Shown: positions 43,709 through 53,527 of the stretch, piece after piece | How the letters are laid out: every line of letters starts with the position of its first letter | Position numbering within the stretch: position 1 is the stretch's first letter | Origin: CAIVVT01 sp052145115 | Lineage (GTDB): Bacteria; Acidobacteriota; Terriglobia; Bryobacterales; Bryobacteraceae | DNA: 64,000 nucleotides | Assembly (NCBI GenBank): GCA_052145115.1 | Contig: JBKQPG010000054.1 | Coordinates: 32,913-96,912, forward strand | Reading direction: 5' to 3' | Translations under genes and position numbers: made by a program | The notes under the pieces: model-generated | The model's input: the letters and a program-made list of their open reading frames with translations, nothing else | Told to the model about the DNA's origin: nothing | Database searches by the model: none

Positions 43709-43789
43709 GACGTGCGTACTTTATTGAAAACACGCAACTTATTGATTTTCCATTGCGCTCGATTGGCACAAACCGCAGGTTTGACGATT

Positions 43790-43812
43790 TTATCGCACAA
43801 AATCACGTACAG
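43790..43812. repeat. Island-associated repeat, copy 1
   Basis: A 23-base motif, TTATCGCACAAAATCACGTA plus CAG, which recurs at 44992-45014 with two mismatches. Its closeness to the tRNA-derived repeats suggests an integrase arm-binding site. Confidence 0.6.
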
Positions 43813-43825
43813 GGTCGCGCAAAAA

Positions 43826-44158
43826 TCACAGACCAATATGAGGCTTCGTCGGGGGTGGCTGAAGGTTCGTGAAGTAGCCCCGAACAGAATCCATCTGCGT
43901 AAGGACGTATGCCCGGTCGCAGTAGCTCTCGGAGGAGAAGGTCTGCCTCCCTGTCCTGTAGTTGGCCGAGGTAAGCCGCGGGTTGATCCGCGAGGCCGGG
44001 ACCCGAAAGGTCGAAAGGTCCTCTCCAGATGCCTCCTGAAGCAGGTCGAGGATGAAGTGGAAATCCGCGACCGTTTGCTCATCCACGACCTGCGGGAGGT
44101 TCTTGTACATCCCGTCAAATTTCGCCCACGCCAACTTCCACATTTTGTCGTCTGCCAT
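43826..44158 (-). CDS. Hypothetical protein of the small island segment
   Basis: 110 residues, starting MADDKMWKLAWAKFDGMY, with a helical first half. No known motif or membrane segment. The gene is intact and flanked by the repeats at 43790 and 44992. It might be cargo of the smaller integrated segment. Function unknown. Confidence 0.5.
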   Translation of the reverse strand: MADDKMWKLAWAKFDGMYKNLPQVVDEQTVADFHFILDLLQEASGEDLSTFRVPASRINPRLTSANYRTGRQTFSSESYCDRAYVLTQMDSVRGYFTNLQPPPTKPHIGL

Positions 44159-44261
44159 ACTGGCAGAATCATACCACCGACAACGTTTGAGCCTCGATTA
44201 TGGGTTCGGAGATATCATTGATGGACGAACGTGACTGGCTTGGTTGCTGAGGTAGGCAAGC

Positions 44262-44699
44262 ATGTGGGATCCACGAGCGAACACCGACGACGAGAACGTG
44301 CGCTTCTGTCTTCTGCGCGCCATTGAGTGGAATGCTTGGCCATCCTTCATCTCCCAACCTATTGCGCCAATCGCCTTCCTGTTCCTGCCCTGGGGGGACG
44401 TAGTCGCCGTGACTCTTGCATCCAATTTCCTCTGGGGTACCGTTGTCGCAAAACGGGTTGTCATCGTTCCGGCAGCGTATTGGGGATGTCTGTTCGTCCG
44501 GTTGAAATGGGTCGCCTGCCCTCTCGCGGCTATCATTCTCGGGATGCGTGGACAATACGTCGCCGCCGTTGTCGCCCTGCTGTGGCCGCTCGTTATTCTG
44601 CTGTTCGGTCCCGTGACGGCCCCAATGCAGGTCGGCAAGATCCAAGAGATGTTCATGGAGCGCTTGGGGTACACGCGCACGGAAGAAACGTTACAGTGA
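44262..44699 (+). CDS. Hypothetical membrane protein of the small island segment
   Basis: 145 residues with three or so hydrophobic segments (around 28-60, 65-85 and 90-120), including FISQPIAPIAFLFLPWGDVV and YVAAVVALLWPLVILLFGPV. A charged C-terminus follows (MERLGYTRTEETLQ). No family recognised. Codon use is less GC-biased at third positions than in the flanking guaB region, in keeping with transfer. Confidence 0.55.
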   Translation: MWDPRANTDDENVRFCLLRAIEWNAWPSFISQPIAPIAFLFLPWGDVVAVTLASNFLWGTVVAKRVVIVPAAYWGCLFVRLKWVACPLAAIILGMRGQYVAAVVALLWPLVILLFGPVTAPMQVGKIQEMFMERLGYTRTEETLQ

Positions 44700-44991
44700 C
44701 GATCCTCGTCAGCTAGAGCCGGACTGTGACCACCACATCCTTAACAGCTCCAGGAGCCCAACTCTTTTGAAATGGAGACGCCTTGCGAACTGTCGAAATT
44801 GTTCTCTTCTGGCCTGTCTGGTGCCAGACCTGGACTTGGACCTTTTCATATGCAAGTTAATGAAAGCAGACTGGCAGAAATCCGCAAGGACGGGTTATGC
44901 ACGGCAGGGTTTCACCACAAACAAGATGCTGTAGATTTGTTAAGATTGGGGCTGTCGCCGCAAGCGGCTGATTATAGGCAGGTTACGAGAG
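44700..44991. other. Gene-free stretch of the small island segment
   Basis: About 290 bases. A frame at 44772-45026 has no family features, no ribosome site and runs over the repeat at 44992, so I do not call it. Nothing else is seen. Confidence 0.4.
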
Positions 44992-45014
44992 TTATCGCAC
45001 GAAAACACGTACAG
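44992..45014. repeat. Island-associated repeat, copy 2
   Basis: Matches 43790-43812 at 21 of 23 bases, in the same orientation, 27 bp from the tRNA 3' end. Confidence 0.6.
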
Positions 45015-45041
45015 AATTCCTCGTAAGTCGTTGATTCTAAA

Positions 45042-45131
45042 TGGCGGTGAGGGTGGGATTCGAACCCACGGAACCCTTACGAGTTCAACGGTTTTCGAGA
45101 CCGCCCGATTCAACCACTCTCGCACCTCACC
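45042..45131 (-). tRNA. tRNA-Ser(CGA)
   Basis: Ninety bases including an encoded CCA. The acceptor stem pairs GGTGAGG with CCTCACC. The anticodon loop reads CTCGAAA between GCGGT and ACCGT, so the anticodon is CGA (Ser, codon UCG). A long variable arm follows, as in all Ser tRNAs, and the T-arm has GTTCGAATC. Its 3' end (45042-45066) is copied at 31792 and partly at 43688, so the gene has served as an integration site and stayed intact. guaB starts 108 bp away on the other strand. Confidence 0.93.
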
Positions 45132-45138
45132 GTTTCCC

Positions 45139-45168
45139 AGAGTAGCGAAAGCGCGACGATTTCCGCAA
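45139..45168 (-). promoter_or_regulatory. Probable promoter of tRNA-Ser
   Basis: On the minus strand, TTGCGG (45163-45168), an 18-bp spacer, and TACTCT (45139-45144), seven bases before the mature 5' end. Both boxes match the sigma-70 consensus at four of six bases. Confidence 0.4.
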
Positions 45169-45239
45169 CGCCGGGGCCAGCACCGCGGCGCGGCGAGTTT
45201 GCCGCGTTCTCCCGCGGTCCGCTAGGATAAGGGAAATCG

Positions 45240-46697
45240 ATGCTTTCTGACAGTCTGCTGGAAGGGCTTACTTTCGACGACGTTCTGCTGAAGCCTTCGC
45301 GCAGCGGCGTCATGCCTACGCAGGTCGAGACCGGAACGCTCGTCACGCGCAACATTCCGCTCAATATCCCCATCGTCAGCTCGGCCATGGACACGGTGAC
45401 CGAATCGCACCTGGCGATCGCGCTGGCGCGCGAGGGCGGCATCGGCATCATCCATAAGAACATGCCAATCGACCGCCAGGCCGAGGAAGTGGACCGCGTG
45501 AAGCGCTCGGAGAGCGGCATGATCGTCGATCCGGTGACCGTGCGTCCCACGCAGAAGATTTACGAAGCGCAAGAGATCATGCGCAGCTTCCGCATTTCGG
45601 GCGTGCCGGTGGTGGACGAAAACAACAGGCTGGTCGGCATCCTCACGAACCGCGACCTGCGGTTTGAGACGCGCGTCGACATTCCGATCAGCGAAGTGAT
45701 GACCAAGGACCCGCTTTTCACGGTGGCCGTCGGGACGACGCTCGAAGAGGCGCAAAAGGAGCTGCACAAGCATCGCGTCGAGAAGCTGCTGGTGGTCGAT
45801 GAACACTACACGCTGAAGGGGCTGATCACGGTCAAGGACATTCAGAAGAAAGTGAAATACCCCAACGCGGCCAAGGACGAAAAGGGCCGGCTGCGGGTCG
45901 GCGCGGCCATCGGCGCGACCGGCGATTTTCTGGAACGCGCGCAGGAACTGGTGGAACGCAAGGTGGACCTGCTGGTCGTGGATACGGCGCACGGGCACAG
46001 CGAGCGAGTAATGGCGGCCGTGGTGAGTGTCAAGCGGGCCCTGCCGCAGGTGGATCTGATCGCGGGCAACGTGGCCACTTACGAGGGCGCGCGGGATCTG
46101 ATTGCGCTGGGCGTCGACGGCGTGAAGGTGGGCATGGGCCCGGGCTCGATCTGCACGACGCGCGTGGTGACGGGCACCGGCGTGCCGCAGATCACGGCGA
46201 TTGCCGAATGCGCCAAGGCGGCGCGCGGCACGGGCGTGCCGCTGATTTCGGATGGCGGCGTGAAATATTCGGGCGACGTGACGAAGGCCATCGCCGCGGG
46301 CGCGGACGCGGTCATGATCGGCAGCCTGTTCGCCGGCACCGACGAGAGTCCGGGCGAGATGATCCTTTTCCAGGGCCGTACGTTCAAGGCCTACCGCGGC
46401 ATGGGCTCGATGGGCGCCATGCAGCTCGGCAGCTCGGACCGCTATTCGCAAGAGGGCGGGGGCAAGCTGGTGCCCGAGGGCATCGAAGGCCGCGTGCCGG
46501 CCAAAGGGCCGCTCTCCGAAATGGTCTACCAGCTTGTCGGCGGGCTGCGCTCGGGCATGGGCTATTGCGGCGTGCGCACGATTCCCGAACTGCAGGAGCG
46601 CGCCGAGTTCCTGCGCATCACCTGGGCCGGGCTCAAGGAGAGCCACGTTCACGACGTCATCATCACCAAGGAAGCCCCGAACTACCAGGTCGAGTAG
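45240..46697 (+). CDS. guaB: IMP dehydrogenase
   Basis: 485 residues, full family length. Oxidises IMP to XMP with NAD+, the first step toward GMP. It begins LLEGLTFDDVLLKPSRS, with the CBS pair at about 95-205 and the catalytic loop GPGSICTTR with Cys305. The flap region GMGSMGAMQ and YSQEGGGKLVPEG are intact. AAGGGAA precedes the ATG. It converges on xseA with only five bases between the stops. Confidence 0.96.
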   Translation: MLSDSLLEGLTFDDVLLKPSRSGVMPTQVETGTLVTRNIPLNIPIVSSAMDTVTESHLAIALAREGGIGIIHKNMPIDRQAEEVDRVKRSESGMIVDPVTVRPTQKIYEAQEIMRSFRISGVPVVDENNRLVGILTNRDLRFETRVDIPISEVMTKDPLFTVAVGTTLEEAQKELHKHRVEKLLVVDEHYTLKGLITVKDIQKKVKYPNAAKDEKGRLRVGAAIGATGDFLERAQELVERKVDLLVVDTAHGHSERVMAAVVSVKRALPQVDLIAGNVATYEGARDLIALGVDGVKVGMGPGSICTTRVVTGTGVPQITAIAECAKAARGTGVPLISDGGVKYSGDVTKAIAAGADAVMIGSLFAGTDESPGEMILFQGRTFKAYRGMGSMGAMQLGSSDRYSQEGGGKLVPEGIEGRVPAKGPLSEMVYQLVGGLRSGMGYCGVRTIPELQERAEFLRITWAGLKESHVHDVIITKEAPNYQVE

Positions 46698-46702
46698 GGC
46701 GC

Positions 46703-48064
<1,362 letters not shown>

Positions 48065-48177
48065 CGGCGCGCAAGCCTTATGCAGCCATTATGCGCGGCT
48101 CGGGAAGGGCTGTGCGCGGTCTGGGCGCCAGCGCCTCCAGCAGTGTGAGCCGAACTTGTCCGACGCGCCGCAGGCTT

Positions 48178-48501
48178 TCACTGGCCCTTGATCATCACCA
48201 GCAACATGACCACTTCGGTCTTCGCCTTGATGCCGTGCTCCATGAGCGGCGGCATGTAGACCAGCGCGCCTTCCGAGGCATCGCGCACGTCCGCCCCCAG
48301 CTTCAATTCCGCCTCGCCTTGCGCGAAGTACAGCAGCGCCGGGAAGGGCGCGGTGTGCGCCGAAAGCTCCTGCCCCGCGGCGAAGCAGAACTGGATCACC
48401 TTGGCCCGTTCGTCGCCGTGCAGCGTGCGGCTCAGGATCCCGTTTTCAGGCAGCGGCGCGTGGGCCCGCAGGTCGTCGAGATACACGTAGTTGTCGCTCA
48501 T
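48178..48501 (-). CDS. Small cupin-domain protein
   Basis: 107 residues from the ATG at 48501. One cupin barrel: VIQFCFAAGQELSAHTAP, LLYFAQGEAELKLG, GALVYMPPLMEHGIKA. The usual metal-binding HxH is reduced to a single His in the first box, with His in the second, so metal binding is uncertain. It diverges from a Crp/Fnr-type gene 20 bp away, which may control it. Confidence 0.8.
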   Translation of the reverse strand: MSDNYVYLDDLRAHAPLPENGILSRTLHGDERAKVIQFCFAAGQELSAHTAPFPALLYFAQGEAELKLGADVRDASEGALVYMPPLMEHGIKAKTEVVMLLVMIKGQ

Positions 48502-48521
48502 TTTGAAACTCCATTGCACTG

Positions 48522-49310
48522 TTGATTCGTTCCGCGGAGGAGAGGCGGCGCCGCGCGGAGACGTTGAGAGTCCACTGGCGCCTGCGGTACATTGAAGGCC
48601 GATTGCCATTGCCATTGGACGCTGACATCCTGAGGATCCGGAGCGAAACGTTCGAGCGGACGCCGCTGTTGTCGGCGCTCACGCGGGACGAACGCGAGCA
48701 ACTGGCGGCGCTCAGTTCTCCGCGCCGCCTCGCCGCCGGAGAGACGTTGTTCCATGAAGGCCAGCCGTGCGTGGGCCTGTGGGTGATCGGCTCCGGAGCG
48801 GTGAAAATCACGAAGCTCAGCGCCTCGGGACGCGAAATCATGCTTACGGTTGAGAGTGCGCCATCGAGCGTGGCCGAAGTGCCGCTGTTCGACGGCGGAG
48901 GATACCCGGCCAACGTCGCCGCCATCAGCGACACCCTGGCTTTTCTGCTGCACAAAGACGATTTCCGGCGATTTTGCGAGCAGCATCCGACGGTCCCTCT
49001 GAAGGTGCTCGCCGTTGTCGGCAAACGCCTGCGCACGCTCGTTCAACTGGTCGAGATGGTCACCTTCGGCAGCGTGCGCCAGCGCCTCGCGCGGGTCCTC
49101 CTGCAGGCCGCGGAAGGCCGGCCGGCCGGGCTTCCGGCGGAGATTCCGATTACGCACGAGGAACTGGCCGCGCGTCTCGGCACCGTGCGCGAGGTCGTCT
49201 CGCGGAATCTCTCGCGCTTCCAGGCCGAAGGAATGCTCAAGGTGGTCAAGCGTCAGATTCTGATCCTCGATCGAGCCGCCTTGCAGGCCGAAGCCGAAAC
49301 CGAGTACTGA
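48522..49310 (+). CDS. Crp/Fnr-family transcription regulator
   Basis: About 262 residues from a TTG; other TTG codons downstream (near 48602) could be the real start, since the conserved part begins at FERTPLLSALTRDERE. The cyclic-nucleotide-binding-type beta roll follows (GETLFHEGQPCVGLWVIGSGAVKI), then a dimerisation helix and a winged helix (ITHEELAARLGTVREVVSRNLSRF). It has no four-Cys cluster, so it is not an oxygen-sensing Fnr with an iron-sulfur centre. It is divergent from the cupin gene. Confidence 0.82.
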   Translation: MIRSAEERRRRAETLRVHWRLRYIEGRLPLPLDADILRIRSETFERTPLLSALTRDEREQLAALSSPRRLAAGETLFHEGQPCVGLWVIGSGAVKITKLSASGREIMLTVESAPSSVAEVPLFDGGGYPANVAAISDTLAFLLHKDDFRRFCEQHPTVPLKVLAVVGKRLRTLVQLVEMVTFGSVRQRLARVLLQAAEGRPAGLPAEIPITHEELAARLGTVREVVSRNLSRFQAEGMLKVVKRQILILDRAALQAEAETEY

Positions 49311-49409
49311 TCCACTCTCCCTCACAACTCCAGCTTGTGCGCGGGCAATCTTGGGCGCCGTGACTGCGGTCACGAGCGCGCGGATTATGTTGACTTTGGA
49401 CGCGTGGGG

Positions 49410-50894
49410 CTAGGCCTCGTCGAGATGATCCCACCCAAGAGGAGTCAGCCGCATACATGCAGCGAATGCATCCTGGAACGCGGCTTCGCCGCCCAGTTCG
49501 ATATGCTCGGTGCGTTCGAGCGTCTCCTCGATCAGGCTGCCCCGGCTGGCGGGGCGTAACAGCAGAAGTCGCGTGCCCCGCAAGGCCGCGTTGCCTTCAG
49601 GCGCCACTTCCGAATCCCGCGGCAGCAGGCCGATGCGCTTGGCGCTGGCCGCGCGGACGTAGTTGCCGAACGCCCCGGCCAGGTGGAATCGCGCCGGCGC
49701 GGCCACGCCCAGCCGCTTTCGCAGCAGCAACGCGCCGGCGGCGATGGCCCCCTTGGCGAGCTGCAGTTCGCGGATATCGGCTTGCGCCAACGCGATGCCG
49801 CCGGTTAGTTCCACCTCCTTCGCGCCACCATTCAAGCGCCCTGCCGGCTGCAGCCATTCCGCCTCCGCCAGCGCCGCGACGGCATCCACCAGCCCGCTGC
49901 CGCAGATCCCGCGCGGCGCCACGCCGCCGATCACGCGGCAGTACAACGCGCCCGCGCGCCACTCGACGCGATCGATCGCGCCCGAGCCGGCGCGCATGCC
50001 CATGCGGATTCGGCCCGCCTCAAACGCCGGACCCGCCGCCGTCGACGCGCAGACGATTCCGCGCGCGGAGCCCACCGCGACTTCGCCATTGGTTCCCAGG
50101 TCGGCGAATGCCGTCACCGGCCCTTCCCGCGCGAGGCCGCAGGCAATCAAGCCCGCCAGGATGTCGCTGCCCACGAAGCCGCCGATATTGGGCAGAAACG
50201 TGATCCCGCGCCGGACCTCCGCCGCCCATCCAAGTTCCCGTGCGGTGTGCGTGCGCGGCTCCAGGAAGGCCGTGCGGAAGGGCGCCTGGGCTAGCGCGTC
50301 GACGCTCAGGCCGCAGAACAGGTGATGCATCACCGTGTTGCCGCACACCAGAATTTCTCCGATCGAGCGGCCGGCGGCCAGGCGATGCACCAACGCACCG
50401 AGTTCGGCGCGGATCAGGCTGCGCAGCGTGCCGGGCTGAGCCCGCTCGAACCCGACGCGGCTCATCAGGTCGGCGCCGTGCTGCGCTTGCGGATTGAGGG
50501 CCGTCTCCGTGCCTAGGACTTCGCCAGTGCTCAGGTCGACCAACTGCGCCGCCAGCGTCGTCGTACCAAGGTCGATCGCAATGCCCCATCCATCGCGCGG
50601 TTCCGCCTCCAGCGTCTCGTGCCCGACGAGAACTGGCGCGGTCCATTGTTCCACTTCGACCGTGACCGGCCCGTTCGCCACGGCGAAACAGCCCAGCCTC
50701 CAACCGGCCTCGATCTCCTCTGCCGTGAGCGCCGGGCGCATCTCGGCGCTGACCGGGACTTGCCCCTCCACGACGCGGATCCGGCAACTGCCGCACAGCA
50801 GCGCGCCCCCGCACGGAAACTCCACTCCCAGTTCGAACAGACGGTCCCGCAGCGGCGTGCCGGCCGCCACGTCGATGTGTACTCGCTGGCTCAT
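49410..50894 (-). CDS. Corrinoid activation protein (RamA-like) with 2Fe-2S and ASKHA domains
   Basis: 494 residues. An N-terminal ferredoxin domain has C28, C34, C37 and C69, the CxxxxxCxxC...C set of plant-type 2Fe-2S centres. A DUF4445/ASKHA ATPase follows, with GIAIDLGTTTLAAQL, FADLGTNGEVAVG and GICGSGLVDAVAAL. Such proteins use ATP to reduce inactive Co(II) corrinoid proteins to Co(I). It is the last gene of an eight-gene methyl-transfer operon, and the corrinoid protein it would reactivate is encoded upstream in the same operon. Confidence 0.85.
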   Translation of the reverse strand: MSQRVHIDVAAGTPLRDRLFELGVEFPCGGALLCGSCRIRVVEGQVPVSAEMRPALTAEEIEAGWRLGCFAVANGPVTVEVEQWTAPVLVGHETLEAEPRDGWGIAIDLGTTTLAAQLVDLSTGEVLGTETALNPQAQHGADLMSRVGFERAQPGTLRSLIRAELGALVHRLAAGRSIGEILVCGNTVMHHLFCGLSVDALAQAPFRTAFLEPRTHTARELGWAAEVRRGITFLPNIGGFVGSDILAGLIACGLAREGPVTAFADLGTNGEVAVGSARGIVCASTAAGPAFEAGRIRMGMRAGSGAIDRVEWRAGALYCRVIGGVAPRGICGSGLVDAVAALAEAEWLQPAGRLNGGAKEVELTGGIALAQADIRELQLAKGAIAAGALLLRKRLGVAAPARFHLAGAFGNYVRAASAKRIGLLPRDSEVAPEGNAALRGTRLLLLRPASRGSLIEETLERTEHIELGGEAAFQDAFAACMRLTPLGWDHLDEA

Positions 50895-50915
50895 GCTTCA
50901 ACTAGGGTCTTGGAC

Positions 50916-51923
50916 TCAGTGATGCTCCGCGGCGTAGCGCGCCATCGCGCGTACGTTTTCCGCAGGCGTCCCGCGCGGCGTCTCGCAGCCGGCGCTGACG
51001 ATGTAGTGCGCGCCAGCTTGTGCGTGACACTCCGCGATCGCCGCATAGACGCTCTCCGGCGTGCCGTCGCGCAGGGCGCGCACCGGGTCGATGTTGCCCA
51101 GCAGCACCTGCTGCGGCCCCATCGCCGCGCGGGCCTCGGCCAGCGGCGTCAGGAAATCGAGGTCCACGATTTCGCATTTCGTCTGGCCCATGCCCCGCAC
51201 GATCTTCCTGGTATTGCCACAGATGTGCAAACGCGCGGGCACGCCCAGCGCGTGAATCTGCTCCACCAAACGCTGTTCCCAGCCCAGCACGAAGCGCTCA
51301 TAGAGGCGCGGACCGATCAGCGACGCGGCCGCGTCTCCAATACCCACGAGCGTCGCTCCGGCCGCCACCTGCGCCGCGGCGAAGCGCGTCTCCATGCGCA
51401 CGCAGTACTCCATCAGGTCGTCGACGAACTGCGGGTCGTCGTGGAAGTCGAGCATCAGCGGATTCATCCCGCGCAGATCCGCCGCCATCGCGCACGGCCC
51501 CTCCACCCAGCCTTCGACCACCAGGCTGCCGGCGCGTTCGGCCATGCAACGCACGCCGCGCACGCGGTCGCTCATTCTACCCGGAGCTTCGGGGTCGGGC
51601 AGGGCCATCCCCGCCAGTTTGCCCTTATCCTCGAGCAACGACGCTTCCCCGCGAATCGCCGGCGGCTGGTCCTCGAACCATTCGACGGCTCCGCCCAGAT
51701 CCGCGACCTCGCGCGCCGGGTCGGAGATCGCGCTGACGTGGTCGAAGCCGAACTCCTCCGCGATGCGCAGTTGCGTTTCGGCCAGCACTTGTCCGTCGGT
51801 CGCGTAGCGCTGGTATTTGACGCCCGCACGATCCGCGGCGAACATCATCGTGATCGGCATGAACGGCAGATGATCGGTGGCCTCGCCACGCATCGTCGCG
51901 CTCACACGTTCCCGCCCGGTCAT
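50916..51923 (-). CDS. Uroporphyrinogen-decarboxylase-family methyltransferase (MtaA/MtbA-like)
   Basis: 335 residues, a TIM barrel. Zinc ligands are HICGN (His-x-Cys) and the later GCETPRGTP Cys, as in MtaA and MtbA, which move methyl groups from corrinoid proteins to thiols. It starts MTGRERVSATMRGEATDHLPFMP, the standard family beginning. Only 3 bp after the DUF1638 gene. In this operon the acceptor may be homocysteine or tetrahydrofolate rather than coenzyme M, since no methanogen genes are near. That is inference. Confidence 0.8.
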   Translation of the reverse strand: MTGRERVSATMRGEATDHLPFMPITMMFAADRAGVKYQRYATDGQVLAETQLRIAEEFGFDHVSAISDPAREVADLGGAVEWFEDQPPAIRGEASLLEDKGKLAGMALPDPEAPGRMSDRVRGVRCMAERAGSLVVEGWVEGPCAMAADLRGMNPLMLDFHDDPQFVDDLMEYCVRMETRFAAAQVAAGATLVGIGDAAASLIGPRLYERFVLGWEQRLVEQIHALGVPARLHICGNTRKIVRGMGQTKCEIVDLDFLTPLAEARAAMGPQQVLLGNIDPVRALRDGTPESVYAAIAECHAQAGAHYIVSAGCETPRGTPAENVRAMARYAAEHH

Positions 51924-51926
51924 CTC

Positions 51927-52664
51927 CTATCCCCCTCCGCGCTCGGCCCGAATGATTTCCTCGTCATATCGCGCCACGATGCGCTGGCCCGGCTCAACCA
52001 CCAGAAATTCCTTCGGATCCCACTCCCCGTTGACCAGCATGTGTATCAGCCGCAGGTCGCCTGGCAGCTTGCCGTACTCCCAGCCGCGCTGTTCGGCCTC
52101 GCCCCGCGCCTCCATTTCAAAACGCGCATCCGGCTCCAGCCCCGTCTCGATGTACACCAGCCTCCGGTACGACTGTTGATACTTGTTCAACTCCGTGAAC
52201 AGGTACGTCCCATTGTCTTCGCCATATTTGTCGATCAATGTCTGCAGGTTCGTGCCCAGGCCGGTGCGCACCTGCGCCAGCGGCGCCAGCTCCTTACCCC
52301 GCTCTAGCCACCCGGTGGAGCGGAAATAAGTGCCCGGATTGGCGTTGAAGTACTCCTCGTAAGTCCGCCGGCTCCCCATCAGCAGCGCGATGCAGTCGTG
52401 GGCCCGCGGCGCCACCAGAGGCAGCCGCCCGGCCCGCAGTCCGTGCAGCCCGTTGCCGCACAGAGCGTAGCCCAGCGCCACGGCGCCGTATTTTACTGGG
52501 TCGCTGGCGTCGATGCGGAACTGCAGCTCCTTGCGCATCGCCGCCGCGCCGTAATCGTGCAATCCCTTTTCGAGGAACTCCACGTCCACCTGTAGCGGTG
52601 AGCGCGCCGCCGCCTCGCAGATCTCCCGGCACAGGACCTCGCACGCGATCACCCGCAGGCGCAT
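51927..52664 (-). CDS. DUF1638 protein
   Basis: 245 residues from the ATG at 52664, overlapping the end of the preceding gene by 16 bases. The start MRLRVIACEVLCREICEAAA is typical of DUF1638. GYALCGNGLHGL and HDCIALLMGSR hold conserved Cys and His residues that may bind metal or corrinoid. The family is usually encoded with corrinoid proteins and methyltransferases; its role is not known to me. The context here is the same. Confidence 0.75.
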   Translation of the reverse strand: MRLRVIACEVLCREICEAAARSPLQVDVEFLEKGLHDYGAAAMRKELQFRIDASDPVKYGAVALGYALCGNGLHGLRAGRLPLVAPRAHDCIALLMGSRRTYEEYFNANPGTYFRSTGWLERGKELAPLAQVRTGLGTNLQTLIDKYGEDNGTYLFTELNKYQQSYRRLVYIETGLEPDARFEMEARGEAEQRGWEYGKLPGDLRLIHMLVNGEWDPKEFLVVEPGQRIVARYDEEIIRAERGGG

Positions 52665-53527
52665 GGATTCAAACGCTCCTTCAGCGCGGCGATGAACGCC
52701 GGACCCGTCCCGCAGCAGCCGCCCACGAACGAGGCCCCCGCCTCCACCAGCGCCGGCCCGTAGGCGGCAAACTCCTGCGGCGACTGGCGGTAGTGCAATG
52801 CGCCATTCTCCATCACTGGCAGCCCGGCGTTGGGTTTGATCCACAGCGGCAAGTGGCACGCCTTGCGGAGCCGTCCACACAACGCCACGAAATGCTCCAT
52901 GCCCGACCCGCAATTGGCCCCGACCGCATCCGCCCCCGCCTGCTCCATCCGCTGCGCGATCCGTTCCGGCGTCTCCCCGGTCATCGTCCGGTCCTGCGCC
53001 TTGCCCGTGTCGAAGGTGAACGAAACGATCACCGGCAAGCCTGTCGTGCGGGCCACTCGCAGGATGATCTCGGCTTCGGCGAGGTCGGACTGCGTCTCGA
53101 TCAGCAGCGCGTCGGCGCCCGCCGCGGCCAGCGCTTGGGCCTGAATTTCGTAAGCTTGCTCCACATCGCGCTCAGAGATTTCGCCCGCCATCACCATCTT
53201 GCCCGTCGGTCCCATGGAAGCAAACACCAGCGCGCGCCCGGCCGCGGCCTGCTTGGAAATGCGCACGCCAGCCGCGTTGATCTCCGCCGCCCGCGCCTTC
53301 CACTCCTCGCCGAGGCTCACCGGGTTGGCGCGAAAGGTGTTTGTCAGGATCGCCTGGCTGCCAGCCTCGACATACGATCGCGCCACTTCCAGGACCGCCG
53401 CCGGGTTTGTCAGATTCCAGATGTCGGGACACGCTCCCGGCTCCAGGCCCTTGAGGATGAATTGCGTCCCCCACGCCCCGTCGGTCAACATCGGCCCTTT
53501 TTCCAGCCACGCGCGCAGCTGGCTCAT
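52649..53527 (-). CDS. Homocysteine S-methyltransferase-like protein
   Basis: 292 residues, the length of the MetH N-terminal barrel and of stand-alone BHMT-type enzymes. It begins MLTDGAWGTQF, and the zinc thiol ligands are Cys206 (GANCGSG) and Cys271-Cys272 (GGCCGTGP). Methyl groups from the corrinoid protein could be passed to homocysteine, giving methionine. Its ATG overlaps the stop of the sugar porter gene (ATGA), so translation is coupled. Confidence 0.85.
   Translation of the reverse strand: MSQLRAWLEKGPMLTDGAWGTQFILKGLEPGACPDIWNLTNPAAVLEVARSYVEAGSQAILTNTFRANPVSLGEEWKARAAEINAAGVRISKQAAAGRALVFASMGPTGKMVMAGEISERDVEQAYEIQAQALAAAGADALLIETQSDLAEAEIILRVARTTGLPVIVSFTFDTGKAQDRTMTGETPERIAQRMEQAGADAVGANCGSGMEHFVALCGRLRKACHLPLWIKPNAGLPVMENGALHYRQSPQEFAAYGPALVEAGASFVGGCCGTGPAFIAALKERLNPCACG

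Noticed and set aside
44772..45026. 84-residue plus-strand ORF
   Set aside because: No ribosome site or family features, and it overlaps the island repeat at 44992.
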